NCBI GenBank assembly: GCA_037447655.1
Contig: JBBHKE010003457.1
Location: forward strand, 186,001 to 250,000
Reading direction: 5' to 3'
Source: Zygnema cylindricum
Lineage: Eukaryota > Streptophyta > Zygnematophyceae > Zygnematales > Zygnemataceae
DNA: 64,000 nucleotides
Below the pieces are notes generated by a model that did not search any database, was not told where the DNA came from, and saw only the letters and a program-made list of their open reading frames with translations. How positions within the stretch are numbered: position 1 is the first letter of the stretch; the number at the start of each line of letters is the position of its first letter. Positions 34,221-46,683 of the stretch are shown piece by piece. A program made the translations under genes and the position numbers.

Positions 34221-35310
34221 ATGGCGATCACCATGGTTATGGCGACGATGCTGATTTTGGCGTGCCACGTGGCACTGGTCATGGGAAACGACAAAGATTT
34301 CGCATCAATTCCAGATGGTACGTTTCTGGGTTCCTTGGAGGGCGGAGTTGCAATACTAATATGCGTTGGTATCGGTTTTGATTTGGGGGTCGAAAGGTTA
34401 AGAGGGTTTTTTTAATGCATCAGAGTTTGCTTGTTTTGGTTTTACTTTTATTTTTCCTGTTTTTGTTTGTTTATTGTTGGTTCTTGTTTGTGTTGTTTTT
34501 TTAGATTTCGTTTGGTTTTAGTTTTGCTTTAGTTTTTTTTTTTTGTTTCGGTTTACTTTTTTCCTGCTCTTGCTTTTAGTAAATTGCTCTATTTTGGTTT
34601 TTTTCTCGGTTTTTAACTAATTTTCCATTTTAGTTAATTTCTCCTTTCTTACGGTTTTACTCTTATTTTTTCTTTCTTTGTTTTTGTCAAGTTCACATTT
34701 TCTTTCACATTTTTGCAATCGCACAGTTTTGCATTTTTTTCCACTTTCCTCGTTTTACCGTTTTCGCATTCGCCCATTTTTCACAAATTCACAATTCCCT
34801 TCTCCGTTGTTATTATCCACGTTAATGATGTGGAGTTTTTATTTTATTTTTAAGGCGATTTTTATCACAAGACTTAAACAATTTGTGAAACACATATAAA
34901 TCATATACTCGGTATTCCACTTTTTATGGTGATGCACAATTTTGACATGATTTTCTGTTCTGACTAAAAAATGGGTGATAAAACCGGACAACACTTTGTT
35001 TTTTCATGCCCACCATTATTTCACTTTCACTTAATTTTTTTCCTCTTGATTCAATTTTAATGCAGCTACTTTGGGGAGAAAGATGAATGTTGGTGTGAAC
35101 CCCGCGGTCATCGTCACACCTTGCAAGGGAAAACTGGTCATACTTGTTAATGTTGATACCTGCAGTTCTTTGCTGTCAAAATACTTCAAGAAAACACCTC
35201 CAACCTTTAAAGATTTGAATGGTGTCCCATGTACCACGAATTCACTACAAAGTATCCGTGCTAAGGACAAACAAGCTGGAAAACCTCCCCAAATTTGTGC
35301 TCCAAAGTGA
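34221..35310 (+). CDS. Small secreted Cys-containing protein, two exons (hypothetical)
   Basis: Exon 1 is 34221-34317, the intron 34318-35065 (GTACG...TTTTAATGCAG, T-rich, plant-like) and exon 2 35066-35310. Joined, they encode 113 residues ending in TGA. Residues 1 to about 22 (MAITMVMATMLILACHVALV) form a clear signal peptide. The mature part of about 90 residues has four Cys in the contexts TPCKG, VDTCSS, GVPCTT and QICAPK, and is basic. The two frames meet in phase across consensus splice sites and nothing similar occurs in the neighbouring repeats, which supports a real gene. I do not recognise the family. The product is likely exported to the cell wall or vacuole, with two disulfides possible. 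Expression is unproven. Confidence 0.6.
34317..35066 (+). other. Intron of the small secreted-protein gene
   Basis: 748 bp with runs of T and TTTTG/TTTTC words, bounded by GT (34318) and AG (35065). The downstream border is a T-rich tract followed by GCAG. Confidence 0.55.
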
Positions 35311-36026
<716 letters not shown>

Positions 36027-36187
36027 AAAAAAATAAAAAAAATAAATTATAAAAGAAAATGACAAAAATGTGATTTCTACTTGTAATCATTTTAACTCAG
36101 CGAGGAATTCACGATCTGAGTGTTGCACTAAGGAAGCAAAATCCGTTGTTCATGTGTCATATGTTTTTAACTTTATGCTACAGCGTG

Positions 36188-36350
36188 AATTGCTATTAGC
36201 GTTCATAACGCTATTTCGGCACCCCCAAATTTTGACCAAAATTCTCAAATAGAATTATTAATTCTATTTCGGAAAACCCGAAATTTTTAATTAGAGTCAA
36301 TGATTTCCTTGAAAATCCCCAAATTCCCAATTAGCGTTTAAAACGCTAAT
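36188..36350. repeat. Cluster of three short palindromes
   Basis: ATTAGCGTTCATAACGCTAT (about 36195), AATAGAATTATTAATTCTATT (about 36248) and AATTAGCGTTTAAAACGCTAATT (about 36331, described here by its 8-base arms ATTAGCGT/ACGCTAAT). Each folds into a hairpin. They are 50-80 bp apart, separated by GGCACCCCCAAATT or CCCCAAATT-like spacers. Related palindromes occur at 52007 and 59029. Confidence 0.6.
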
Positions 36351-38178
36351 TGTTTTTACCCTAATTATTTCATAACGCATGTAGCGATTCACGGTGTAGT
36401 CTCCTTTGAATTGCATAATCATTCAACTCAATAAAACAATAGACAGGACGTCACAACGGATTGTATTATTTATTGCAACACGTGTAAATATTGCTGAAGT
36501 GAATCGCATAGATATGTATGTATACAAGATTTAATTTCTTAACATCATGAATTTATATTATATATTTCTATGTAGTTTTTTTTTTAAACAATTTCCTCAA
36601 AGCAAACCACAGAACAATCCATTGTAACGGCGTCTGGATACCCATAAAACATACCTACCTCCAAGCCCCCCGAATCTGAATTTTATTCTAGAAAATTTAA
36701 AATGTAAAAGTGTTTTCAATTCCCAATAGATGAAACTTATAACGCCCCGCCCCCTTTTTTTCTGAAACAAACTATTCCAAGCCCTTTACTCCATATAGAA
36801 AAAATTCCTCCACCAAGCAAGATCTTGGAATGTCCACTTCTCGACCACTTTCCCCTTTTCCCTTTTCCTCCTCCCTTCCTCTCTCTCCTTCTCTTTTGGA
36901 GGATCCACCCCCTCACCACCCATTCCCTCCCCTCCCCTCCCCTCCCTCTACTCAAACATCTTCCAAATCTTCTCTCGAACCCATGGCGTTAACAATCAAA
37001 CGCCTTTAAATCTGAAAGGAAAAGACTTAACGGCCCGTAAAGTTATAAACACTTGTAAACCAAAAAAAAAAAAATGATTTGTTTTGTAACCACAAAAATA
37101 ACCAAAAAACTACGAAAAAAAAAAAAAAAACAGCTTCGACTGATATCCAAAGTCTGGTAGGAAAACAATCAGATAGAGAGGACAAAAGAATAAATACAAA
37201 AGAGAGAGAGAGGAAGTGAGAGAGAGAGAGGAAAGGTGACAAGAGGAGAAGAGAGGACAGTGAGGGCAACTATCTTCCCAAATTTAATGGACAAGAGAGA
37301 GCTTTTCGGCTGGTGTCGATAGATATACACGTAAACTAGTATAGATCACATGTGTAGGGTCCTCTTCCTACAAACATGGTGGTGTAAACGATACTAATTG
37401 TCCGTGCAGTCTAATCACAGTTAACTTTTTTTGGAAAAGCAGACATCTCTTGGGTTGCACTCCAGTCTTTATTAGATTTTCAAGAGGCAAGTCTAAATCC
37501 TTTCTACGAACAATAAATCAGCGATCACCACTACTGGACCAACCATCAAACCAACATCTCCCCACAGGGCATTCACAAACCGAATTTTACAAGACAATAT
37601 TTGATACAGGTCCGGATTCTTTGTACACCCCTCGATGCACGATAAATTACCTGTTTTTAGAAATAAAATGCAATAGTTGATACACCTCCAAACAAAAACT
37701 TGAAACTGTGAAGGGAAACCCAACAAGAAAGCTCCGCTATTCAGTCTGGATGAGCAGTTCAGATATCATCCTTGACGTTGTCTAAATAGCCTGTACTATC
37801 CAATTGTGGATGAACAATTTACTTAAGACAGACCATTTGTATGTCATCTTTAAGCTCATGGACTACTCAATACTCACCACTAGCAGTGTAAACGCCATAG
37901 GAGTTCAGGAAAAGTACTTACTGTGCCATGTATTTACCGTACCCTGTACTTCTATCGCACTACCGTGTACTATTTTGACATTTCTGCATCGCATATTACT
38001 ATATCACATTTATAGAGCGTATGATAGTGTTTTGCGGTACAATATCTGGCTAAGACCGATACGCATGACGTATTGTATCGAGGTTTTCTCTTCAACTTGA
38101 TAAGGCTGTACAATGGAGAAATTAAGCATGCCATGTCCAAACACTCACAACGAAAAAAAAAAACACATCTACAGAATC
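36351..38178. other. Intergenic, low-complexity tracts only
   Basis: A CT-rich block lies at 36830-36950 and a GA-rich block at 37195-37265. Open frames here come from base composition and no conserved motif is seen. The last part may be the 3' UTR of the minus-strand gene that ends at 38179. Confidence 0.35.
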
Positions 38179-38326
38179 CTAACAAAGACCGTCGAGCAAT
38201 AAATCGAAGATAACCCTCACCGAGACTAGTTGTTGGGCGGTGGAGGCGAGATCAGTGGCCAGTGCTTCCATGGCGGCCGCTTTGCTGTGCACCTGACCAG
38301 CCACATGGGCTAGCTCCTCCTGCAAC
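38179..38326 (-). CDS. Exon 7 (last seen) of the unidentified gene
   Basis: Acceptor TTTTCTCAG ends at 38327. The exon encodes LQEELAHVAGQVHSKAAAM and on to a TAG at 38181-38179. An internal TCG/GTGAGG could instead be a donor. Confidence 0.6.
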
Positions 38327-41300
38327 CTGAGAAAACAAGATCCCCCTTCTCATATTTCAGTCAACATTCTTACGCTGAGCCATATTTCTGTATCCGAGAG
38401 CAAAATTCACCACGCATCCTCATCCTCAATCCCAAACTAAAAATCTTTCCCCACACTCCTATCGCTACCTTCAATGCAAAGACCGTTTGTGGATACGGTG
38501 ACACGGAGATGGAGGCGGGAATAAAAAGGAAACCAACGCACCGAATGAACATGATGCGTATGTGGGGATGAAGAGCTGTGGCAGCTCCAGAACCTCCCGC
38601 TGCCCCGGCTCCCACTAAGGCCATAGCTCCCAGCATTCCCACAGGGCCTATGGCTGGACCAACCAGACGCCCGATTAAGTCTATGTGAGTCCGATGCTTA
38701 CTTTGAATGTAGTTCTTCTAAAGAATGTACAACTCATGCCTAACTGCTCAATTATTCAGCTTTTTATGTGTGCTGCCAGGATTTTAAGTTCAAAAGAAAG
38801 TTCCGCTTAACGTCTTTCAACCATACAACAACAACAACCAATCGAATGATATCGATTAAAGAATCAAACAATAGACAGTAAAGGTTATCGCACTAATTGG
38901 TGAGGTCAAAGCTAAGCTGATGTCTGTCTTATCTAAGAACTAAGTTACAAAGGTGATCTGAAAAAGCGGATGAAAGACCCAACAAAAAAACACTGGCAAA
39001 ACAATTCAGCCATACCTCGGAGGCAAAGAATAAGAGCTGAGCCTGCCACACCCCCCAAGATGGGTGCCGCTTTCATTCCCAAATCTGCCTTAGAAGGTGT
39101 GACTGCTATTTCCTGTGCTCGAACCTGCACCAAATGAGTGCAGTCTAGCAAGTTACCAACCATGAAAGCTGCCAATAATTTTGTCAAAAACATTTCTTGT
39201 CATTTCAGGGTCTTATAAATTGAACAACCAATGAAACAGGCGGAAGAATCTCGAGCACCCCAACATTTGATGATGCAAGCATTTGGTCAAAATAACTTCC
39301 TACAAAAAGTGCAGGCAGAGACAAACTTCCAAAAGAACCCAAAAGCGCAGATGGCAGGTTTGATAAATGTATGAATTCATAAGGCTTGCAAGGTAAACCC
39401 GCAAAACTCTCTGCAGGCGGCCAATCACAGGCTCCGCAAAGAAGTTCCAGAGGCAATTAAAGATAGGACCTACCACAGCCCCATCGAGGTCACGTCCCAC
39501 GGCCCGATGAACCGCTGCTGCCGCCTGTAGCATCACACTGAGAGACGCCAGGTGGCGCACTGCCTCCTGCACGGCCACTCTGGTCCATGGAGGCAGAGGG
39601 AGGCAGTATTTGCAGAGATCAGCCTAGTGAGAAAGACTATTTGCAGAAACAAGGTTCCGAAAGAAAGAGCATTATGAGCTTCATGCTGAAATACCTCGAT
39701 GCACTTAGAATGAAGAAACTGGTTACACCTTGAACCATTCGCAAGATTGATTCCCAGGTAAAGAAACAATTGTATATTATGCATTTCGCATTTAAAAAAA
39801 ACTGCGGCTTCTTGTCAACAAGAGAATTCACAGTAAAGTCGGGCTACACTGCAATTGTTGAATCTATAAGACTAAACCAGAGATTTGACCATACTCCTTT
39901 ACTTTTTGGCTTTTGAGGCAATTCATAAAAACTGCAGTGCATTGTTGGTCGCTGCTAAAGTGTTGATCCAAAATTTTGACTGGATATTATAATCGAAACA
40001 CATGAAGCAAAGAGTTCTAAATGTTCAGCACATATGTTGATACAGGTTGCAAACGGGCTGTAGCAATCACGCACGGAGACTATCTGCCTGAAAAATGTAA
40101 ACGCTTAGCTCTTTTAACAAAATTGTTTTCACATGAAGGAGTTACCAAATATGATCCCTTAACCGAACAAAAAAAACGTGTCAGCAAAGTGAAGTTAAGC
40201 CAAAAACCGACCTAACCCCCTGAGCGTTGACTTCCAAAGCTTCCTGCAGGTGAGGGATCGATGTCAACAATTGCTCTGCAAGTTCCACAGTCCCATACAG
40301 CAGTGATATACTGTTGGCTTCCACATCCTGAGTCACAAAATAATGAATCTCCCCAAACAACAAGGTCCACAATAAGTGACAGATGATGCATCCAATGAGA
40401 AGGATTGTTTAAGAAAATGGCAGTGCAGCAACTAAAATACTCCGGGGCTGCCTGCTCACATCAAGTGATTGACCTAGGCCTTGGATTTAGGACAGTCGCA
40501 ACTAGTACGATGTGTTATGACTACAGCAACCAGGTGTCTGTTTTTTGCATTAACCACTCAGGTCAGCCGGTGACTTGTTCTTAAAAGCATTTGCCTCGTA
40601 CCTTGTAACGACTTGCCAGCTTGCGCAAATGAGCTGTCATCTCCACGTGTGCTGCACATTTGTCCACCAGCCGTTTGCCATGCTGCAAAAATTTATCCAA
40701 TCAAATTCAGCAATAAAAGACAACAACAAGAGATCCGATCCTGAAACCGTGTCAAACCGTACAGCTTTAATAAGCACTCTTCGGTCTATCAACCAAATGT
40801 CAACCTCATCCAAAGAGGTTGTTAAATCTAACATAATGTGCTCTGTTATTTCCCACACAAGAAGCTGCTAGAGCAATAATTATAAGCATTCAAATGTATA
40901 AAACTGCCAATTCCTGGCGGTATTGATTGCCTTTAATCACCTAAAGTGGAGTATTTAGGGGAAGGAACATTTAGTATATAGGGGAAGGAACATTTATATA
41001 CTATGTCATAGGCACAGACATATGCGGCCAATCGACATAGAGCTACTTTCGGAGTTATGCTTCGCAGTATTGCAAGAAACCAACAAAGAGATGTACGAGT
41101 GTGACAAAAATAGCGTCAATAACAGAGTGTGTATGCAACAACATATCATGTCAATTGAAAACGGATCTAAGTGGACGTTGGTTTAGGTAAGTTTTAGTTT
41201 GAAGTCATTATGGACCATCAGAGTCACAGGTCCCAAAGCCGACAAATATTAAAGGAGTTGTGGAACTTGGAAGTTAACAGTCAGCATACCTCAAAAAAGT

Positions 41301-41431
41301 ACAGCTCAAAAACAGCAGAGAAGGTACGACAAAATTTCAAGAGGTGTTTTGCAGACTCAAACTCACCTGCTGATGACTCAAAATCTCATCGACTTTGCGA
41401 TAGTCTTCCTCCAGCTTCTCACAGTCAGCTT
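38179..41431 (-). CDS. Unidentified multi-exon gene (at least seven exons)
   Basis: Seven minus-strand exons with AG/GT borders join without a phase break: 41431-41367, 40682-40602, 40327-40217, 39623-39474, 39124-39016, 38680-38542 and 38326-38179, about 268 residues to a TAG. The N-terminal third is charged and helical (CEKLEEDYRKVDEILSHQQ, then LRKLASRYK, then VELAEQLLTSIPHLQEAL), consistent with a coiled coil. The middle has KYCLPLPPWTRVAVQEAVRH. Then come two Gly/Ala-rich hydrophobic segments, APILGGVAGSALILCL and VGPAIGPVGMLGAMALVGAG, that could be hairpin membrane segments, and a C-terminal helix LQEELAHVAGQVHSKAAAM. The 5' end is not found; exon 1 here needs one base from an upstream exon. 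I do not recognise the family. A last donor (GTGAGG at about 38217) could extend it. Confidence 0.68.
38542..38680 (-). CDS. Exon 6 of the unidentified gene
   Basis: Acceptor CACATAG, donor GTGCGT. Encodes LIGRLVGPAIGPVGMLGAM and AATALHPHIR, a Gly/Ala-rich hydrophobic stretch. Enters in phase 1 and leaves in phase 2. Confidence 0.68.
39016..39124 (-). CDS. Exon 5 of the unidentified gene
   Basis: Acceptor TTGGTGCAG, donor GTATGG. Encodes VRAQEIAVTPSKADLGMK and APILGGVAGSALILCLR. Leaves in phase 1, matching exon 6. Confidence 0.68.
39474..39623 (-). CDS. Exon 4 of the unidentified gene
   Basis: Acceptor TTTCTCACTAG, donor GTAGGT, exactly 50 codons. Encodes ADLCKYCLPLPPWTRVAVQ and the helical ASLSVMLQAAAAVHRAVGR. 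Confidence 0.68.
40217..40327 (-). CDS. Exon 3 of the unidentified gene
   Basis: Acceptor GTGACTCAG, donor GTTAGG, 37 codons. Encodes DVEANSISLLYGTVELAEQ and LLTSIPHLQEALEVNAQG. Confidence 0.68.
40602..40682 (-). CDS. Exon 2 of the unidentified gene
   Basis: Acceptor TTTTTGCAG, donor GTACGA, 27 codons. Encodes HGKRLVDKCAAHVEM and TAHLRKLASRYK. Confidence 0.68.
41367..41431 (-). CDS. First recognised exon of the unidentified gene
   Basis: Acceptor TTCCCTAACAG, donor GTGAGT. Encodes ADCEKLEEDYRKVDEILSHQ. It needs one base from an upstream exon. The ATG exon candidate at 43083-43130 ends in phase 0 and does not fit directly. Confidence 0.62.
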
Positions 41432-43406
41432 CTGTTAGGGAATTTACCAAGACAAACAAAAACTGTCAAGAGAAAGCAAGCCAGCAGCATAATAGCTCAA
41501 ACTTTCCAGCAGAACCTCATTCATTTGGTGGCTAAGATCTTCGGAAAGATCAGGTTAATGAAATCCCTTTCATCTCTCATACGTGCCTGGAAGAGAGAGG
41601 CAGGCATTTCGGCAAGCACGAGTGATGTTTGACACAAGGGCCTCGTGCTCTCCCGATGTGCCATGTGGCACCCAACTGCCACCACCCATGGCTGCCCGTG
41701 AACGTCCACACTGCGAGAGCCGAGACTTTGTATGTCGTTGCAGGTCCTGTACACCGTTCTCCTTCCGTCGTTTGGCCACGTGGCAAACCACAATTTCAGA
41801 TATACCGCGTTGGTACGTGGCGAGGTGTGTGTCAAAACAAATGTGGACGCCACGACAGCAAAAAGTCGGTATCTTTTAGTTTTCCCTCAAGATTTTATGC
41901 TGCAGGGGACACGAATGTCGCACACAATGACTTACTGTACGGCTAAACATACGGATATACCTGTCCTGTACTGTACTTTTGAACACCTCAGGTGGACCCC
42001 TTGAAAAACCGTGCGAAAATGTACACTTCCAGGACACCTACTGCGTCTTTCAGGGGGGCCCACCCTATCCCGTCAAAAAAACTGCGTCCGTATTGACGGC
42101 CGCTAACACCCTCTGTCGCAACGCGGCGTGGAGATGCCGCCAATGAGTGAAATGCAAAAATAGTTAAAATACTTTCGATACCGGGGGCTGGCTGCATGAC
42201 ATTCTCTTTTATTTTTTTATGATACAACCGTACTATACTTGAGCGTGTATTTTTCATTTGTTTATTTATTTCTGAACTTTACCGCCTGCTGTCGTCCGTG
42301 ACCTTGCTTTGGTCGCCGCATTGCCGTACAGAACACGCCATTCTCACAAATCAGAATGACGCCTTAGCAACCAATAGGCGGTTTGGATCATCCACGCTGT
42401 CACAATCCAAGAATGCCACGTCACCAACCCCATTAAAAGAATCCGTACAGTACAGTACAGTGCTGTCCTAGTTTTTCGGGATCTGATACCATCGTGTCGT
42501 GATGCCCAGTGATACACAGTGATACCACTATAGCAGATATTCAATGATCGATTAGCGTGTATCGCACTTCTCTGGTGTGCACACAGCGGGTTGCAGTACA
42601 CAATCCACGGTAACAATGTACATCGCCAGTGTGCGATTGTCCTGTACGACACAAGTTGTAGGGGAAGAAGTGCCAAGCTTGTTTGGTGCTACAGTACAGT
42701 ACAGTACCTTGCAAAGCTTCGGCCCCCGTAGGCTTCGCGCACCTTAACTTTGGCGCTTCTGCTTTGTTTGGGCCCAAGGGCGCCGAGAGGGGGGGAATAC
42801 GACGCGTCAAGTTACGCCGTACGGCGGCAACCACTGCGCATGCCGCCTGCGTGGCATGGCCATGCCACGTGCGCAAGCCACCTGTGGGAAACGGCAGCGA
42901 GGGACCTGGGGGGAAGAATGAAGGACGAGGGGCGATCACTTGCAGCAGCGACTAGATCCGTTGCAACGATACGATGTCGAGCACTCTCCACTGGGAAGGA
43001 GAAGGAACAGCAGAAGCCGAAGGGCCAGCGACGGCCGAGTCGTCCATAAAGGGAAAACTGACGAAGCCTTTTGCGCACAAACCTGAGCAAGAGCAGCCAG
43101 AGGTTCTCCCGCCCGGAGGGTCTCCTTCATGGCCGCCGACCTAGCTCCACGGTTTGGATGTACGGCTGGGAAGCCATGTGACGTCACAGACGCCTCGCGG
43201 ACCGTTGGCAGCGGCACACGTGGCGCCAAAAAGAAGGTGGGCGAGCTTGGCTCGAGGCGCAGAGCGTGCGCGCGAGAGAGCACAGACGACGTCGAGCATC
43301 TCTGCAGCGATGCGCAAGATGACCCAAACGGAACACAACCTTCCAATCGTACTTTTATTTAGTAAACCGATAAGGGGTGTTACCAAAAGAGCGGGTTTCT
43401 GAGTTA
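41432..43406. other. Intron or promoter region with GTAC clusters
   Basis: No convincing exon. GTACAGTACAGTACAGT (about 42445) and CTACAGTACAGTACAGTACC (about 42690) are GTAC arrays like those in the copia U3 regions. A CACGTGGC-type box lies at about 41780 and CCACGTGCG at 42865. A possible initiating exon on the minus strand (43130-43083, MKETLRAGEPLAALAQ then GTTTGT) is weak. Confidence 0.3.
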
Positions 43407-44948
43407 GGGTGCGTCTCCATGTGCCTAAGTAAGGGTTCTTTTTTGTCGTTTTCCTGTAAAACTTAGAGCCGTACCGCGTAAGTTTCAACCGTACAAAAAA
43501 ATAGAGAAAAAGAAAAGTACATTTTGCGTCATCATCGAATTTAAGATGTACTACATGTTGTCGTTTTGTGTTCTTCGACCCACGGCTACGCCAATAAACT
43601 TCATCTTCAAGCTTTTCTTTAAAACACAGGGAAGATGTGATTTAAAACAAAGAATTTTCGAAAAACAAATAGAAACACGTAGTCGCACGCATAAAATCTT
43701 TTCAATAAATTTCAAAAGGATTCAAGCGACGACGAAAAGTGCATGATACGCTATGTTTTGTCCTGTTGCGTTCAGGTACGACAAAGCAAAGTACACAATT
43801 TCTTTGGCTTTGTCCGTTTGCGCCTGGTAGATTTTATTTCGCCAGGGATCTCAAGATCCAATGCCATTTCACGTCAAGCGGACAAAGAGACGCAAAGGCA
43901 AAGTGCATCTTCTTCAACCGTGAAAAGGTACAGGCTGGATGGCGGTACGTCTACAATGTCACGAAAAGTCATGAGACGTCACAAGCAGTTACAAAAAATA
44001 ACGTGCGTCATCAGAGATTATACACTGTCGACAGCCGTCACGGGCATTGTCGACGTATACAATCGTCACGCCCTTAAGTGACAACTTCGTTTGGTACACA
44101 TAGGGACACCCGAAATCCGGGTCCGCCGGATCTACTCTAAAAAACAACTAAGTTTCAAGTACATGGGGACATACCCTAAGTAAGGGTTCTTTTCTGTCGT
44201 TTTCCTGTAAAACTTAGAGCCGTACCGCGTAAGTTTCAACCGTACGAAAAAATAGAGAAAATGAAAAGTACATTTTGCGTCATCATCGAATTTAAGATGT
44301 ACTAAATGTTGTCGTTTTGTGTTCTTCGACCCACGGCCACGCCAAAAAAACGTCATCTTCAAACTTTTCTTTAAAACACAGGGAAGATGTGATTTAAAAC
44401 AAAGAATTTTTGAAAAACAAATAGAAACACGTAGTCGCACGTAGTCGCACGTGTAAAATCTTTTCAATAAATTTCAAAAGGATTCAAGCGACGACGAAAA
44501 GTGCACAATCCGCATGTTTTGTCCTGTTGCGTTTAGGTACGACAAAGCAAAGTACACAATTTCTTTGGTTTTGTCCGTTTGCGCCTGGTACGGATTTTAT
44601 TTCGCCAGAGATCTCAAGATCCGATGCCATTTCACGTCGAGCGGACAAGAGAGGCAAAGGTAAAGTGCATCTTCTTCAACCGTGAAAAGGTACAGGCTGG
44701 ATGGCGGTACGTCGACAATGTCACAAAAAGTCATGCGACGTCACAAGCAGTTACAAAAAATAACGTGCGTCATCAGAGATTGTACACTGTCGACAGCCAT
44801 CACGGGCATTGTCGACGTATACAATTGTCACGCCCTTAAGTGACAACTTCGTTTGGTACACATAAGGACACCCGAAATCCGGGTCCGCCGGATCTGCGCT
44901 AAAAAACAAAGTAAATTCTCTAAGTTTCAATTACATGGAGACGCACCC
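43407..44948. mobile_element. TIR element with TTA target duplication, internally duplicated (PIF/Harbinger-like)
   Basis: The ends are GGGTGCGTCTCCATGTG (43407) and its inverse ACATGGAGACGCACCC (to 44948), flanked by TTA on both sides (43404-43406 and 44949-44951), a TWA duplication typical of PIF/Harbinger. The interior is two tandem copies of about 750 bp (from about 43422 and about 44174). At the join lies a degenerate third TIR (TACATGGGGACATACCC, about 44159), so two elements share a middle end. No transposase domain is seen, so it is non-autonomous. Confidence 0.72.
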
Positions 44949-44963
44949 TTAGAAGATCGAAAA

Positions 44964-44993
44964 ATTGAATTGAATTGAATTGAATTGAATTGA
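44964..44993. repeat. (GAATT)n microsatellite
   Basis: Five to six tandem TTGAA units directly after the TIR element. Confidence 0.9.
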
Positions 44994-46683
44994 TTGCATC
45001 TAATGAATCCAGGTGGAGAAACCCAATTAAAACGCATTGACACAACGGATAGCGTTCACACCATTGACATCAACAGTTTTGACTGTTTGTCGTTTTACCA
45101 TCAGCCTCTGAAAAGCGTGGAAAACCATGATGCCGTTGAATCTGACCAATATTTAAGGCCAATAATGGCTTCATGGCTTTAATTATTATTCATGGCTTTA
45201 ATGACACTACCACACTATACATGAACAACACATGTCCATTACAAATAATAAGATTATATTAAGAAAGCACAACGGTGGAGCATCTGAGTACATGGGATCC
45301 ACATGAACAACACGGGCTTTTCTTGTCGTGCAACATTTTCTCAAATATAATAAGAGCGACACTTATGAACTTCGATGACCCTCAGTGAAAGTATCGTGAA
45401 ATGTATGACAACAACAATTCTACTTGTTTAAAAAGCGGTATCGAAATTGGAAGAGACCTTCGAGGCACAAAAAAAATTACCTAGTTAAATAGCATCCACT
45501 TTGGCGTTTTTTGATAAAGAGATTGAGTTGGTGCTTTTGGGAGTCAGACGGCTATTAATTATAATCATTAATATATTATTTTGGTCATTTTCAAATGGAT
45601 GAGACAATTCCAGCAATACACTCAGGCCAACTATTCGAGTTAAACTTCATAGCTAAACAAAAAATTCAATAAGAAAAAGAAAAAACCGGAGAAAAATTAT
45701 CTCTTCATGGAAATGTTACGTTTCCTGGCATAATGGTTTTAAAGACCACAAAAGAAAAAGAACAATAATCTCACTAGCTCTAACAATGCATTGCCTCCAC
45801 AAAATCACAAATAAAAACTGAAATACTCGAGTTACTAAGTCAACCAATTATACACGTGGCACCCAAATACACATAGAATGCAGTAAACCACACTATTTAG
45901 AGAAAAGAGAGTCACCTGAGGCTACAACGATGAACAAATCAACAAAAGAAAGCATAGTAGTTTACCAGGATTGCTTCATTGAAAGCACTCCAGAAATCCT
46001 TTTCCATTTTCTTTTTTCTTTTTTAGTACATTACACCTCCCAACTGCATATTGCATTGTCCCGCGTTCTACTAAAATCCACAAATAACAACATGGGTACT
46101 TTCATGCAATATATATCTCCCACGCTGTTGGTCGGATTATCATAAAATTGGTTGAATTATCTTGCAACATTATGTTCTCAAGCCACATTTTGTTCATTCG
46201 TTTGCACACATCTCTAGTGGAGAGTGCGATGACTAACACAAAAATTAACGTGTACTTTGACTTCTCCACTCACTATAACAATAATCTCCTGAGCACCTCA
46301 AGCAACCTAACAAGTGTGTAGACAAATGGGAAAACACTAGTAGCACCCTTACACTCGAACTCATTGGTTTTTAACATCTTTCTCCTACATACAAAGTACT
46401 ATTTTGCACCGGAGTGATCCTATCAGGAAAAGGACATAAAATTGTTGTTTTTGTTAGAGAGAAAGAGGTTGTTTTTTGCCGTATGCATGTCAGATCAGAA
46501 ACAATGTCACACCCTGCTTTCACTGTAAGCATTTGTTTGGCCGCCTGCATACATACTCGTCTCTGCCTATCTTGCATTCACGCACCAGAGATCTATCTCT
46601 ATGTTCAAACAGGTGTAGTCATTTTTTTTTTTTTTTGGTTTTTCACGAAAATACAGATAGCTAGGTCTGAAAACAGTGAGCAC
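44994..46683. other. Intergenic, nothing recognised
   Basis: AT-rich. Open frames are short and lack any known motif. Could include the missing 3' end of the peptidyl-tRNA hydrolase gene, which I could not locate. Confidence 0.3.

Noticed and set aside
36737-37269. Gly/Arg- and Leu/Phe-rich minus-strand frames
   Set aside because: Generated by CT/GA-rich tracts.
40560-40590. EQVTG-stop as PTH2 C-terminus
   Set aside because: It lies inside an intron of the other gene, lacks the HLKL part, and has the wrong phase.
43083-43130. ATG exon MKETLRAGEPLAALAQ as first exon of the unidentified gene
   Set aside because: Good donor (CAG/GTTTGT) but phase 0, while the next exon needs one base. It could still be used with a missing intermediate exon.
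42541-43488. Several open frames of 90-136 codons on both strands
   Set aside because: GC-rich stretch with mutually overlapping frames and no family motif; likely promoter or intron sequence.
43739-44839. Paired 86-112 codon frames in the TIR element
   Set aside because: Repeated because the unit is duplicated; no transposase motif and frames overlap.
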